A stretch of 64,000 bases of DNA from Blastococcus litoris. GTDB lineage: Bacteria > Actinomycetota > Actinomycetes > Mycobacteriales > Geodermatophilaceae. Of this stretch, positions 28,727 through 35,946 are shown piece by piece. Position numbers and translations under genes: made by a program. Position 1 is the first letter of the stretch; the number at the start of each line of letters is the position of its first letter. The notes beneath the pieces are model-generated. The model saw nothing but the letters and a program-made list of their open reading frames with translations, did not search any database and had not been told where the DNA came from. The stretch is taken from positions 186,001-250,000 of the forward strand of contig NZ_QCZF01000003.1 in assembly GCF_003075095.1 (NCBI RefSeq). Direction: 5' to 3'.

Positions 28727-29194
28727 ATGGCCGTGATCGTCGATGCTGAGCTCCGGGACTACGTGCTCGGCAACGGGACCGAGCCCTTCGATGACGGCGT
28801 GGATCCCACCTTCCTCGTGGTGACCGCCGAGCCGTGGCCCGAAGAATCTCTCGTGCAGGTCCTCACGGAGCTGTACCGCCGACTCGTCGTCGTCGACATC
28901 GACGGCGCCTTCGAACACGTGGGCGCACGTCCGGACATGACCTGGAACCACTACACACCCGCGTACGTCAGCGTCGGGGTGGGCGACCGGTACGTCGTCA
29001 TCCACATGGACACGGACGCTCGTACGGAGCGCGAGCTGCTGAAGGTGTTCGTCGACATCATCGCCGCAGAGGTGACCCGACTGGTCAGCGATGTCCGCAT
29101 CGGTGTGCTTCCGGACGGCGAACACGGGTCCCAGCTCCTCGTCGGAGCTACGAGGATGCGGGACCTGCCCGGCTTCGAGGAGCCGTTCCTGTGA
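28727..29194 (+). CDS. Hypothetical protein
   Basis: A 155-aa soluble protein starting MAVIVDAELRDYVLGNGTEPF, with an internal LTELYRRLVVVDIDGAFEHVG segment and a C-terminal LLVGATRMRDLPGFEEPFL. Codon third-position GC and length support a real gene, though I do not recognise a family. It lies 54 bp after the glycosyltransferase-like gene and just before the convergent tRNA cluster. Confidence 0.65.
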   Translation: MAVIVDAELRDYVLGNGTEPFDDGVDPTFLVVTAEPWPEESLVQVLTELYRRLVVVDIDGAFEHVGARPDMTWNHYTPAYVSVGVGDRYVVIHMDTDARTERELLKVFVDIIAAEVTRLVSDVRIGVLPDGEHGSQLLVGATRMRDLPGFEEPFL

Positions 29195-29250
29195 TCATCG
29201 GAGGCCGGTCGGCGGGACCAGCCGGCCACGAGGCATCGGACCGTTCAGTG

Positions 29251-29324
29251 TGGGCAGGGGCGGGGTCGAACCGCCGACCTCTCGCTTTTCAGGCGAGCGC
29301 TCGTACCGACTGAGCTACCTGCCC
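29251..29324 (-). tRNA. tRNA-Phe (GAA)
   Basis: Reads as a complete cloverleaf on the minus strand: acceptor GGGCAGG/CCTGCCC, T arm with TTCGACC loop, anticodon loop CTGAAAA giving anticodon GAA. CCA is not encoded. Last of a Glu-Asp-Phe string. Confidence 0.95.
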
Positions 29325-29347
29325 CTCCCGGTGTCTCCACCGGAGAG

Positions 29348-29421
29348 CGACCCTGACGGGACTCGAACCCGCGACCTCCGCCGTGACAGGGCGGCGCGCT
29401 AACCAACTGCGCTACAGGGCC
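29348..29421 (-). tRNA. tRNA-Asp (GTC)
   Basis: Complete cloverleaf on the minus strand: acceptor GGCCCTG pairing with CAGGGTC (one G-U), T loop TTCGAGT, anticodon loop CTGTCAC giving GTC. It is 23 bp from tRNA-Phe. Confidence 0.95.
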
Positions 29422-29445
29422 TTGCTTGGTCGTGCTTCTCGTGCG

Positions 29446-29518
29446 TGCCCCCAACGGGGTTCGAACCCGTGCTACCGCCTTGAAAGGGCGGCGTCCTGGA
29501 CCACTAGACGATGGGGGC
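29446..29518 (-). tRNA. tRNA-Glu (TTC)
   Basis: Complete cloverleaf on the minus strand: acceptor GCCCCCA pairing with TGGGGGC, T loop TTCGAAC, anticodon loop CTTTCAA giving TTC. First in the order Glu, Asp, Phe, a common actinobacterial cluster. Confidence 0.95.
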
Positions 29519-29590
29519 TCGTAGTTCGCCGGGGGCGGGAGAAACAATACATGGCCCTCCCGTGCCCTCCGCGCCGGGGCCGGAGCGGCC

Positions 29591-29920
29591 TCACCCGAGG
29601 GAGGCCCGCAGCTCCACGGAGTCGTCGGTGACGCTGGAGCACTCGAGCTCGAGGGGGCCGGCGGTGACGCTCTCGCCCTCGGCGCAGGAGACGCTGGCGT
29701 CGCCCACGCCGAGCGACGCGCGACCGTCCTGGACGCCGCCGAACCTGAGGGTCGTGCCGAGGACGTCGGCCTCGGCACCGTCACCGGACAGCGTCACGGT
29801 GCAGCCGCTCGTCGAGCAGCTGACGCCGTTGGAGGTGAAGGAGCATGCGGACAACGGCACGAGCAGGGCTCCCGCCAGCAGCGGTGCCGCGATCCGGGAG
29901 GCCGTCGACGTGAGGGGCAT
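29591..29920 (-). CDS. Hypothetical small lipoprotein
   Basis: A 109-aa protein with signal MPLTSTASRIAAPLLAGALL and lipobox PLSAC (Cys about residue 26). The mature part contains four further cysteines (CSTSGC, CAEGES, ECSS) and a strand-rich pattern with repeated Val/Leu/Gly, suggesting a small beta domain with disulfides. TAGGCT (29927-29932, minus strand) ends 6 nt before the ATG, suggesting a leaderless mRNA. No family recognised. Confidence 0.75.
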   Translation of the reverse strand: MPLTSTASRIAAPLLAGALLVPLSACSFTSNGVSCSTSGCTVTLSGDGAEADVLGTTLRFGGVQDGRASLGVGDASVSCAEGESVTAGPLELECSSVTDDSVELRASLG

Positions 29921-29943
29921 GGCCCGAGCCTAGGTGCGCGGGG

Positions 29944-31434
29944 TCAGTCCGACGGGGACGCGGGCGCGGCCGGGACGTCGACGGACGCCTCGTCGGGGTT
30001 CTCCTCCGGTGGCGGCGGGAAGCGTCGCTGGATGGTCACCTCGGTCTCGCCCAGGCCGCCCAGGGTGATCTCGTCGTAGGCCTGGAGGCGCCCGGTCTCG
30101 GCGTCGAGGTAGAGCACGGTGCAGGTGAGCGGCTCGGGGAACTCGCCTTGGAGCCCGCGCAGCCCGGCGCCGCCGGTGGACCCCTCCACCATCAGCAGCG
30201 TGCCCTCGTCGAAGGAGGCCACCTTCCGGTCGTGCGTGTGGCCGGCCAGCACGAGCGGGACGTCGCCGTCCAGGGGGCGGCCCTGCTTCGGGTCGTGGAC
30301 CATCGTGATCGCCGGGGGCTCGGGCAGGGTCTCGACGTAGTCGAGGAGCTCCTCGCCGGACTCGTAGAGCACCTCGTCGCCCGCGTCGTCGTCGCCGGTG
30401 CTCTTGTCGGGGGTGAACCGCGGGTCGGGGATGCCGGCGATCACCAGGCCGGCGACGGTGGTCGAGGACCTGTCGAGCACGACCGCGTTCGGCTGGGCGG
30501 CGACCAGTGCCGCCGTCGTCGCGGAGTCGTGGTTGCCGCGGATGTAGACGTAGGGCACGCCGAGGGTCCCCACGGACGTGATCAGCCGGTTCTCGGGCTC
30601 GCTGCCCCAGTCGGTGATGTCCCCGGTGTCGAGCACGCCGTCGACGCCGAACTGGTCGACCACCTGCGACACCAGGTCGAACCCCGCCGGGTTGAGGTGC
30701 AGGTCGGACACGTGCAGCAGCGCCACCGTCTCGCCGTCGCCGCTGGGCGCGGGCAGCGCGGAGACGGCGGAGTACAACGTGCCGACGTTGCCGACGATGT
30801 CCTCCAGCGAGGCGCGGTAGGCATCGAAGCGGGCGGCGATGTCCGCGGCGTCGCCGATGACGCTGGTCGCGTTCACCAGCAGGCCGGTGTAGCTGGGCTG
30901 GGAGATCGCCTCGGGCCGCCAGGTCGCCGCGCCCAGGCCGCCGGTGCCCAGGAGCACGACGGTGGTGATCCCCGCGGCGATCAGCGGTTCCTTGCGACGC
31001 CGGGTGAGGGCGAAGCTGGTGAGCGCCGCCCCCGCCAGGGCGAGTCCCGCCGTGGTCCACACCAGGCGGACGACGGCCGAGCGCAGGTCGTCGGTCACCT
31101 GGTCGACGACCCCCGCGAGCCGGACCGGGTCGCTGGCCAGCCGCTGGGCGCGCTCCTGGTCCACGCGCTGGAGCGCGACGTCCAGGCGGAGCGGACCGTC
31201 GTAGACCTCGACCGCGATCGACCCCAGCGGGGGGACGGCGACGGTCGCGCCACCGCCGGCCGGCCGGAAGGCCAGGGTCGCGTCGAACGGGCCGATGGGG
31301 GCGGAGATCCGGCCGAAGAGGGCCACCGCGATCATCGCGCCGGTGAGGGCGATCGCCACGCGCAGCGTCCAGCGCCCCGCCACCCGGGCACGACCGGCCC
31401 AGGGTGAGGGGGTGGGCGCGGTGGGGTCGCTCAC
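29944..31434 (-). CDS. Membrane-anchored metallophosphoesterase
   Basis: A 496-aa calcineurin-like phosphoesterase. Two membrane segments (about residues 20-40 and 130-150) flank an extracytoplasmic segment, followed by the catalytic domain with the metal motifs VSDLHLN, DTGDITDWG, IRGNHDSA and AGHTHD in the canonical order. The tail is Pro/Glu/Ala-rich. A GTG three codons upstream (31443) is open, but GTG 31434 is favoured since TAACGT (31442-31447, minus strand) ends 7 nt before it. It follows the GtrA gene directly. Substrate unknown. Confidence 0.87.
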   Translation of the reverse strand: MSDPTAPTPSPWAGRARVAGRWTLRVAIALTGAMIAVALFGRISAPIGPFDATLAFRPAGGGATVAVPPLGSIAVEVYDGPLRLDVALQRVDQERAQRLASDPVRLAGVVDQVTDDLRSAVVRLVWTTAGLALAGAALTSFALTRRRKEPLIAAGITTVVLLGTGGLGAATWRPEAISQPSYTGLLVNATSVIGDAADIAARFDAYRASLEDIVGNVGTLYSAVSALPAPSGDGETVALLHVSDLHLNPAGFDLVSQVVDQFGVDGVLDTGDITDWGSEPENRLITSVGTLGVPYVYIRGNHDSATTAALVAAQPNAVVLDRSSTTVAGLVIAGIPDPRFTPDKSTGDDDAGDEVLYESGEELLDYVETLPEPPAITMVHDPKQGRPLDGDVPLVLAGHTHDRKVASFDEGTLLMVEGSTGGAGLRGLQGEFPEPLTCTVLYLDAETGRLQAYDEITLGGLGETEVTIQRRFPPPPEENPDEASVDVPAAPASPSD

Positions 31435-31444
31435 CGCGCCCACG

Positions 31445-31984
31445 TTACTGAGCGGGGACGGCTCCCGTCGGACGGAAGATCCAGCGGAGCGCCGCGAAGC
31501 GGATGAGCCCGATCAGCCCCGTGACCGCCGCGACCAGGCTGATCTGCAGCGCGGGGTGGGCCGACCCGGCGGCCGAGTCGAGCCAGCCGAGCGCGACGCT
31601 GGTCGTCACCAGGCCGAACAGCGACACCCCGCCCGCCTCGATCTGCGCGGCCAGCCAGCCGACCCGCTCGTCGGCGCGGAAGGTGAGCCGGCGGTGCATC
31701 TCGTTGGCCAGCACGGAGGAGGCGACCGTGGCGATGATGTGCGCGGTCAGGTAGCCGAAGCCCTCGAGGCCGAGGAACAGCAGCGCGTAGACGGCCGTGG
31801 ACGAACCGCCGACGAGCACGAAGCGGAGGAACTGCCCGAGCGTGTCCTCGCGGCGGACCTGCTCCGACACGGCGTGCGCGACGTCGTGCGCCACCTCTCC
31901 GGCCGTGTGCGCGTGCTCGTGCGGGAGGTCACCGTGGGGTTCGGTGTCCTCCGGCCGGCGGCGCAGCAGGGACGGGCAGGTCAC
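31445..31984 (-). CDS. GtrA family membrane protein
   Basis: A 179-aa protein: a His/Glu/Asp-rich cytoplasmic N terminus (about 45 residues), then four membrane helices beginning QFLRFVLVGGSSTAVYALLFL, the GtrA signature. The fragment VLANEMHRRLTFR is also typical. GtrA proteins are thought to help flip or handle polyprenyl-linked sugars for glycosylation of surface polymers. GTG start follows GAGAGGA. It is immediately upstream of the metallophosphoesterase gene (no gap to speak of), which may share its transcript. Confidence 0.87.
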   Translation of the reverse strand: MTCPSLLRRRPEDTEPHGDLPHEHAHTAGEVAHDVAHAVSEQVRREDTLGQFLRFVLVGGSSTAVYALLFLGLEGFGYLTAHIIATVASSVLANEMHRRLTFRADERVGWLAAQIEAGGVSLFGLVTTSVALGWLDSAAGSAHPALQISLVAAVTGLIGLIRFAALRWIFRPTGAVPAQ

Positions 31985-32160
31985 GACGGTCCTCTCGGTT
32001 CGGGGCGAGCTGGGTCAAGGCTCCTCTTCCGCCTAACCCTTGTCACGCGAAAACATGCCTGCTCACCCTGACACTCACCTGTCTGTTCCATCACGATCGG
32101 CCGCCGACCGCCTCGGATCGAGGGGCGTCACCGGCCGCGAGCGGGGGTAGGGGAGCGCCC

Positions 32161-33042
32161 ATGAGCCTCATGGGGATCCTCGACCGCGTTGCCGACGTCC
32201 AGAGTTTCGACAAGGTCATCGAGCCGGCGCGCAAGGCGGTCAACGCCGCGCTGCGTCCCCAGGCCTTCAAGGATCTGCTGCACGGCACGTGGCTCGGGCA
32301 CTCCCTCCACCCCGTCCTCGTGCAGGTGCCGGTCGGCAGCTGGGTGTCGGCGGGCGTCCTCGACGCCGTCCCCGCGCTCCGCCCGGCCGCGACGGTCATG
32401 ATCGCGACCGGCGTCACCGCGGCGGTCCCGGCCGCGCTGACCGGCGCCGCGGACTGGTCGGAGCAGGACGCCGGGGTGCGGCGGCTGGGCGCGCTGCACG
32501 CGGTGGCCAACGTCGCTGCGCTCGGCCTGTACGTCGGCTCCCTGGCCGCCCGCCGCAACGGCCGGGGCGGGCTGGGGCGGGTGCTGTCCTACGCCGGGCT
32601 CGGCATCGCGACCGGTTCGGCGGCGGTCGGGGGCCACATGTCCTACGCCCAGGCCTCGGGGGCGTCGCACGCGGCGACCGCTGCCCGGGCGCTCACCACC
32701 GACTGGATCGACCTCGGTCCGCTCGACGACCTGCCCGAGGGGCGTCCGGCGCTGCGCACGGGCAAGGGCAGCAGCGTCGCCGTCCCGCTGGCCGCCGTCC
32801 GGCGCGGCGCCCGGGTCGACGTCTTCATCGGAGCCTGCTCGCACCTGGCCGGGCCGCTGCACGAGGGCCGCGTCGAGGAGGTGCGGGGGCAGGAGTGCCT
32901 GGTCTGCCCGTGGCACGGCTCGGCGTTCGACCTGGACGACGGCTCGCCCCGCCGCGGGCCGGCCGCGAACCCGCAGGAGAAGCTCGAGGTGCGCATGGAG
33001 GCCGGCCGGGTGATGGCGCGGCTGCCGGGGCGCAACCGGTAG
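32161..33042 (+). CDS. Rieske 2Fe-2S protein with N-terminal DUF2231 membrane domain
   Basis: A 293-aa protein. Residues about 40-165 hold four hydrophobic helices starting at the DUF2231-like motif GTWLGHSLHPVLVQVPVG. The C-terminal third is a Rieske domain with cluster ligands in CSHLAGPL and CPWHGSAFDL, then GPAANPQEKLEVRM. This fusion puts an iron-sulfur centre on a membrane anchor and suggests electron transfer, but the partner is not encoded nearby. ATG 32161 follows GGGGAGCGCCC. Confidence 0.9.
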   Translation: MSLMGILDRVADVQSFDKVIEPARKAVNAALRPQAFKDLLHGTWLGHSLHPVLVQVPVGSWVSAGVLDAVPALRPAATVMIATGVTAAVPAALTGAADWSEQDAGVRRLGALHAVANVAALGLYVGSLAARRNGRGGLGRVLSYAGLGIATGSAAVGGHMSYAQASGASHAATAARALTTDWIDLGPLDDLPEGRPALRTGKGSSVAVPLAAVRRGARVDVFIGACSHLAGPLHEGRVEEVRGQECLVCPWHGSAFDLDDGSPRRGPAANPQEKLEVRMEAGRVMARLPGRNR

Positions 33043-33069
33043 GCCGCTCCGGAGGCCTACGCTCCGCAC

Positions 33070-33915
33070 GTGAGGCGGACGGCGGTCGCACTGCTGGTGG
33101 CGCTGACCGCTGCCTGCGGGACGACGTCGTCGCCGTCGGCCGCTCCCCCGTCGTCGTCGGCCCCTTCGGCCGACGCCGTCCCGGCCGTGCCGGGCCTGGA
33201 GGCAGAGGCGGTGCGGCTGCGCACCGACGAGGCCGTGGGCGGCCGCGTCCAGGTGCGCATCACCGCGTCCGAGCAGTTCACCGTCACCTCGGTCGCGCTG
33301 GACTCGCCGGGCTTCGCCGCCCTCCCGCCCACCGTCGAGACGGCGGAGTTCGAGCCGGGGCGGGTCATCGACCTGCCCGCCCCCTACGGCACGCCGGTCT
33401 GCGACGCGCAGCCCCTTCCGGCCGCGGCGCGGCTGACCGTCGTCCGCCCCGGTGGCGGGGAAGAGACGGTGCACGCGCCGCTGTCGGCGGACGTCCTCCA
33501 GCTGATCCACGACGAGGAGTGCGCCGTCGAGGCGGTGACCGAGACGGTGGACGTCGCCGTCACCGACCTGGCCGACGACGGCGACGCGCTCGCGGGGTCG
33601 CTGACCCTCACCCGGCGGCAGGGCGACGAGCCCGTCGTGGTGACCACGCTGAACCGCAGCGTCCTGGTCGAGGCGAGCGCGGACGGACTGCCGTTGGAGC
33701 TGCGCGAGGGCGCGTCGAACGCCCGGACTGACGTGTCCTTCACGCCGGCGACCTGTGACCCGCACGTGCTGTCGGAGACCAAGAAGCCCTACGTCTTCCC
33801 GCTGACCGTGCAGGTCGGGGACGACGAGCCGGTGAACATGGACCTGCGGCTCGACCAGGCGGCGAAGGACGGGTTGGCGGCCCTCGTGCAGCGGGTCTGC
33901 GCCGTCGGGCGCTGA
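33070..33915 (+). CDS. Hypothetical secreted lipoprotein
   Basis: A 281-aa protein with lipobox LTAACG (Cys at about residue 16) and a Ser/Pro/Ala-rich linker. The mature region is beta-rich with four cysteines (VCDAQPL, EECAVE, TCDPH, RVCAVG). No family name recognised. TACGCT (33058-33063) ends 6 nt before the GTG start, the leaderless pattern, so it probably has its own promoter despite the short gap to the Rieske gene. A strong hairpin follows. Confidence 0.75.
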   Translation: MRRTAVALLVALTAACGTTSSPSAAPPSSSAPSADAVPAVPGLEAEAVRLRTDEAVGGRVQVRITASEQFTVTSVALDSPGFAALPPTVETAEFEPGRVIDLPAPYGTPVCDAQPLPAAARLTVVRPGGGEETVHAPLSADVLQLIHDEECAVEAVTETVDVAVTDLADDGDALAGSLTLTRRQGDEPVVVTTLNRSVLVEASADGLPLELREGASNARTDVSFTPATCDPHVLSETKKPYVFPLTVQVGDDEPVNMDLRLDQAAKDGLAALVQRVCAVGR

Positions 33916-33943
33916 GGCTCCGGGCGGCGAGGCGGAGGAGAAG

Positions 33944-33984
33944 CCGGCCCGGCCGCCCCGGGGGGAACGGGTCAGCCGGGCCGG
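33944..33984. terminator. Hairpin terminator
   Basis: A perfect 10-bp stem (CCGGCCCGGC with its complement) with a 21-nt loop lies 28 bp beyond the lipoprotein gene stop. The remaining sequence up to 34,146 shows no other gene. Confidence 0.6.
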
Positions 33985-34146
33985 GGTCGAAGCCGCCGGT
34001 CGCACCGGCGGAAGCAGCGGTGATGACGGTACGTAGTCGCCGCCTTCGCGTGACATCCCCTGAACGGGTGCAATGCGCGCGATCGCGGTGACCGAGCGCA
34101 CACCCACCCTCGTTCGCCGGGAGGCGTGCGTGGGCACCGGCCGGGG

Positions 34147-34245
34147 GTGTTCTTCCTCTTCTCCAGCCGGCTCGGCTGCCTCGGGTCGCTCCTGGTCTCG
34201 GCGGTGCTGACGCTGGTCGTGCTGCTGGTCTTCGACGTCCTCTGA
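34147..34245 (+). CDS. Very small membrane peptide
   Basis: A 32-codon frame, GTG 34147 to TGA 34245: a short polar start with SSRLGCLGSLL, then a continuous hydrophobic helix VSAVLTLVVLLVF. An alternative in-frame GTG at 34126 would add seven residues but sits too close to its GGGAGG. Tiny proteins with an SxRLGCLGSLL motif and one helix are plausible in actinobacteria, though I cannot verify a family here. It is convergent with the LysE gene, ending 4 bp before it. Confidence 0.45.
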   Translation: MFFLFSSRLGCLGSLLVSAVLTLVVLLVFDVL

Positions 34246-34248
34246 CGG

Positions 34249-34866
34249 CTACAGAGCGGAAGCGAGCAGACCCACGCCGAGCGCGGCCATGACGACGGCG
34301 ATCAGCGCGTCGAGCACGCGCCAGGCCGACGGCCGCGCGAACAGCGGCCGCAGCAGGCGCGCGCCGTAGCCGAGGGCGCTGAACCAGATCAGGCTGCCGA
34401 CGGCGGCACCCGCGGCGAACCACCAGCGGCTGCCGCCACGGCTGTCGGCGACGGACCCGAGCAGCAGCACGGTGTCGAGGTACACGTGCGGGTTGAGCCA
34501 GGTGAGGGCCAGGCAGGTCACGACCGTCGCCACCAGCCCGGTGCGCAGGCCGCCGGTCTCGACGGCGATGGACGCGGGGCGCAGGGCGCGGCGCGCGGCC
34601 AGGACGGCGTACCCGAGCAGGAAGGCAGCGCCGGCGAGGCGGATGGCGGTGATCGCGTCGGGCAGGCGGGTGCTCAGCCAGGAGTTGCCTGCGACGCCGG
34701 CGAGGATCAGCACCGCGTCGGACACCGCGCAGATGACGACGACGGCCGTCACGTGCTCGAGGCGCAGTCCCTGCCGGAGGACGAAGGCGTTCTGCGCCCC
34801 GATGGCCACGATCAGCGAGAGCCCCAGCCCGAGGCCGGCCGTCGCGGCGAGCAGTCCCGTCGTCAT
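34249..34866 (-). CDS. LysE/ArgO family amino-acid exporter
   Basis: A 205-aa membrane protein with five to six helices. It opens LLAATAGLGLGLSLIVAIGAQ and has the LysE signatures GAQNAFVLRQGL and LTWLNPHVYLDTVLLLG. These proteins export basic amino acids such as lysine or arginine. It is divergent from a LysR-type regulator, the same arrangement as lysE/lysG of Corynebacterium. ATG 34866 is the natural start; the longer frame upstream is the antisense of the regulator gene. Confidence 0.92.
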   Translation of the reverse strand: MTTGLLAATAGLGLGLSLIVAIGAQNAFVLRQGLRLEHVTAVVVICAVSDAVLILAGVAGNSWLSTRLPDAITAIRLAGAAFLLGYAVLAARRALRPASIAVETGGLRTGLVATVVTCLALTWLNPHVYLDTVLLLGSVADSRGGSRWWFAAGAAVGSLIWFSALGYGARLLRPLFARPSAWRVLDALIAVVMAALGVGLLASAL

Positions 34867-34925
34867 GCCTGCTGACGCTAGGAACGGCTGCTCCGACAGT
34901 CCAGCTACGGTTTCTTCACCGGCAT

Positions 34926-34931
34926 TAGCAT
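34926..34931 (+). promoter_or_regulatory. Probable -10 element of the LysR-type gene in the divergent lysE/lysG-like control region
   Basis: TAGCAT ends 8 nt before ATG 34940. The whole 73-bp divergent gap (34867-34939) must carry both promoters and the regulator site; TTTCTTCACCGGCATTAGCAT within it is AT-rich relative to its surroundings. Confidence 0.45.
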
Positions 34932-34939
34932 CGCTGTCG

Positions 34940-35818
34940 ATGGACGTGGAGCTGGCGCAGCTGCGGACGCTCGTCGCGGTGATCGACGAGGGCACCCTCG
35001 AGGCGGCCGCGCGGCGGCTGCACGTAACGCCGTCGGCGGTGTCGCAGCGGCTGCGAGCGCTGGAGGTGGCGACCGGCCGGGTGCTGGTGCAGCGCGGCCG
35101 GCCGGCGACGGTCACGGCGGCCGGCGAGCCGGTGCTGCGGCTCGCCCGCCAGGTCGGCCTGCTCGTCGAGGACGCCGGCCGGCACCTGGATGCCGCGGAC
35201 GCCGGCCGTGCGCCGGTCGTGCCGATCGCGGTGAACGCCGACTCGCTGGCGACGTGGGCGCTGCCGGCGCTCGCCCCGCTGGCGGGCGAGCTGCGCTTCG
35301 ACTTGCACAGCTCCGACCAGAGCCACACCAGCGAGCTGCTGCGGGCCGGCACGGTGATGGGCGCGGTCACCTCCGACGCGGAGCCGGTAGCGGGTTGCCG
35401 GGTGACGCCGTTGGGGCGGATGCGGTACCTGCCCTGCGCAGCGCCCGCCTTCGTGGAGCGGTGGTTCCCGGACGGCCCCGACGCGGCGGCGCTGCACCGG
35501 GCACCGGTGGTGGTGTTCGACCGCCGCGACGACCTGCAGCACGCCTACCTGAGACGGCACCTGACGTCGGTGGCCGAGGTGCCGCTGCACTACATCCCGT
35601 CGTCGGCGGACTTCCTGTCGGCGGTGGCGCTGGGCTTCGGCTGGGGGATGCTGCCTGAGCTCCAGCTGACGGAGGGGCCGGGCCCGGTCGCCGCCTTCGA
35701 CCCGGACGGCGCGGTCGACGTCCTCCTGTACTGGCAGCAGTGGCGGCTGGAGTCCGCGCCGCTCGACCGGGTGGCGGATGCGCTGGTCCGCGCCGCACGT
35801 GCCTCCCTGCGGACCTGA
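34940..35818 (+). CDS. LysR family regulator, ArgP/LysG type
   Basis: A 292-aa regulator. The N-terminal winged helix MDVELAQLRTLVAVIDEGTL and RLHVTPSAVSQRLRALE is typical of LysR; a long linker helix and an effector domain with VPIAVNADSLATWALPALA follow. The ArgP/LysG type senses lysine or arginine and activates the divergent exporter gene. The gene ends 56 bp before the tRNA-Lys that hosts the mobile element. Confidence 0.92.
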   Translation: MDVELAQLRTLVAVIDEGTLEAAARRLHVTPSAVSQRLRALEVATGRVLVQRGRPATVTAAGEPVLRLARQVGLLVEDAGRHLDAADAGRAPVVPIAVNADSLATWALPALAPLAGELRFDLHSSDQSHTSELLRAGTVMGAVTSDAEPVAGCRVTPLGRMRYLPCAAPAFVERWFPDGPDAAALHRAPVVVFDRRDDLQHAYLRRHLTSVAEVPLHYIPSSADFLSAVALGFGWGMLPELQLTEGPGPVAAFDPDGAVDVLLYWQQWRLESAPLDRVADALVRAARASLRT

Positions 35819-35873
35819 GCGCCAGGAGCAGGGCGGTCCCGGCGGTAGCCTCGCACCGGGCCGCAGGCCCGCC

Positions 35874-35946
35874 GGGCCTCTAGCTCAACTGGCAGAGCAG
35901 CGGACTTTTAATCCGCGGGTTGTGGGTTCGATCCCCACGGGGCCCA
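35874..35946 (+). tRNA. tRNA-Lys (TTT), chimeric: insertion site of the mobile element
   Basis: Complete cloverleaf: acceptor GGGCCTC pairing with GGGGCCC, anticodon loop CTTTTAA giving anticodon TTT, T loop TTCGATC. CCA is not encoded. The 3' part from 35904 is identical to the displaced copy at 63936-63981, so the 5' part is chromosomal and the 3' part was supplied by the element, restoring a functional gene. Confidence 0.96.
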
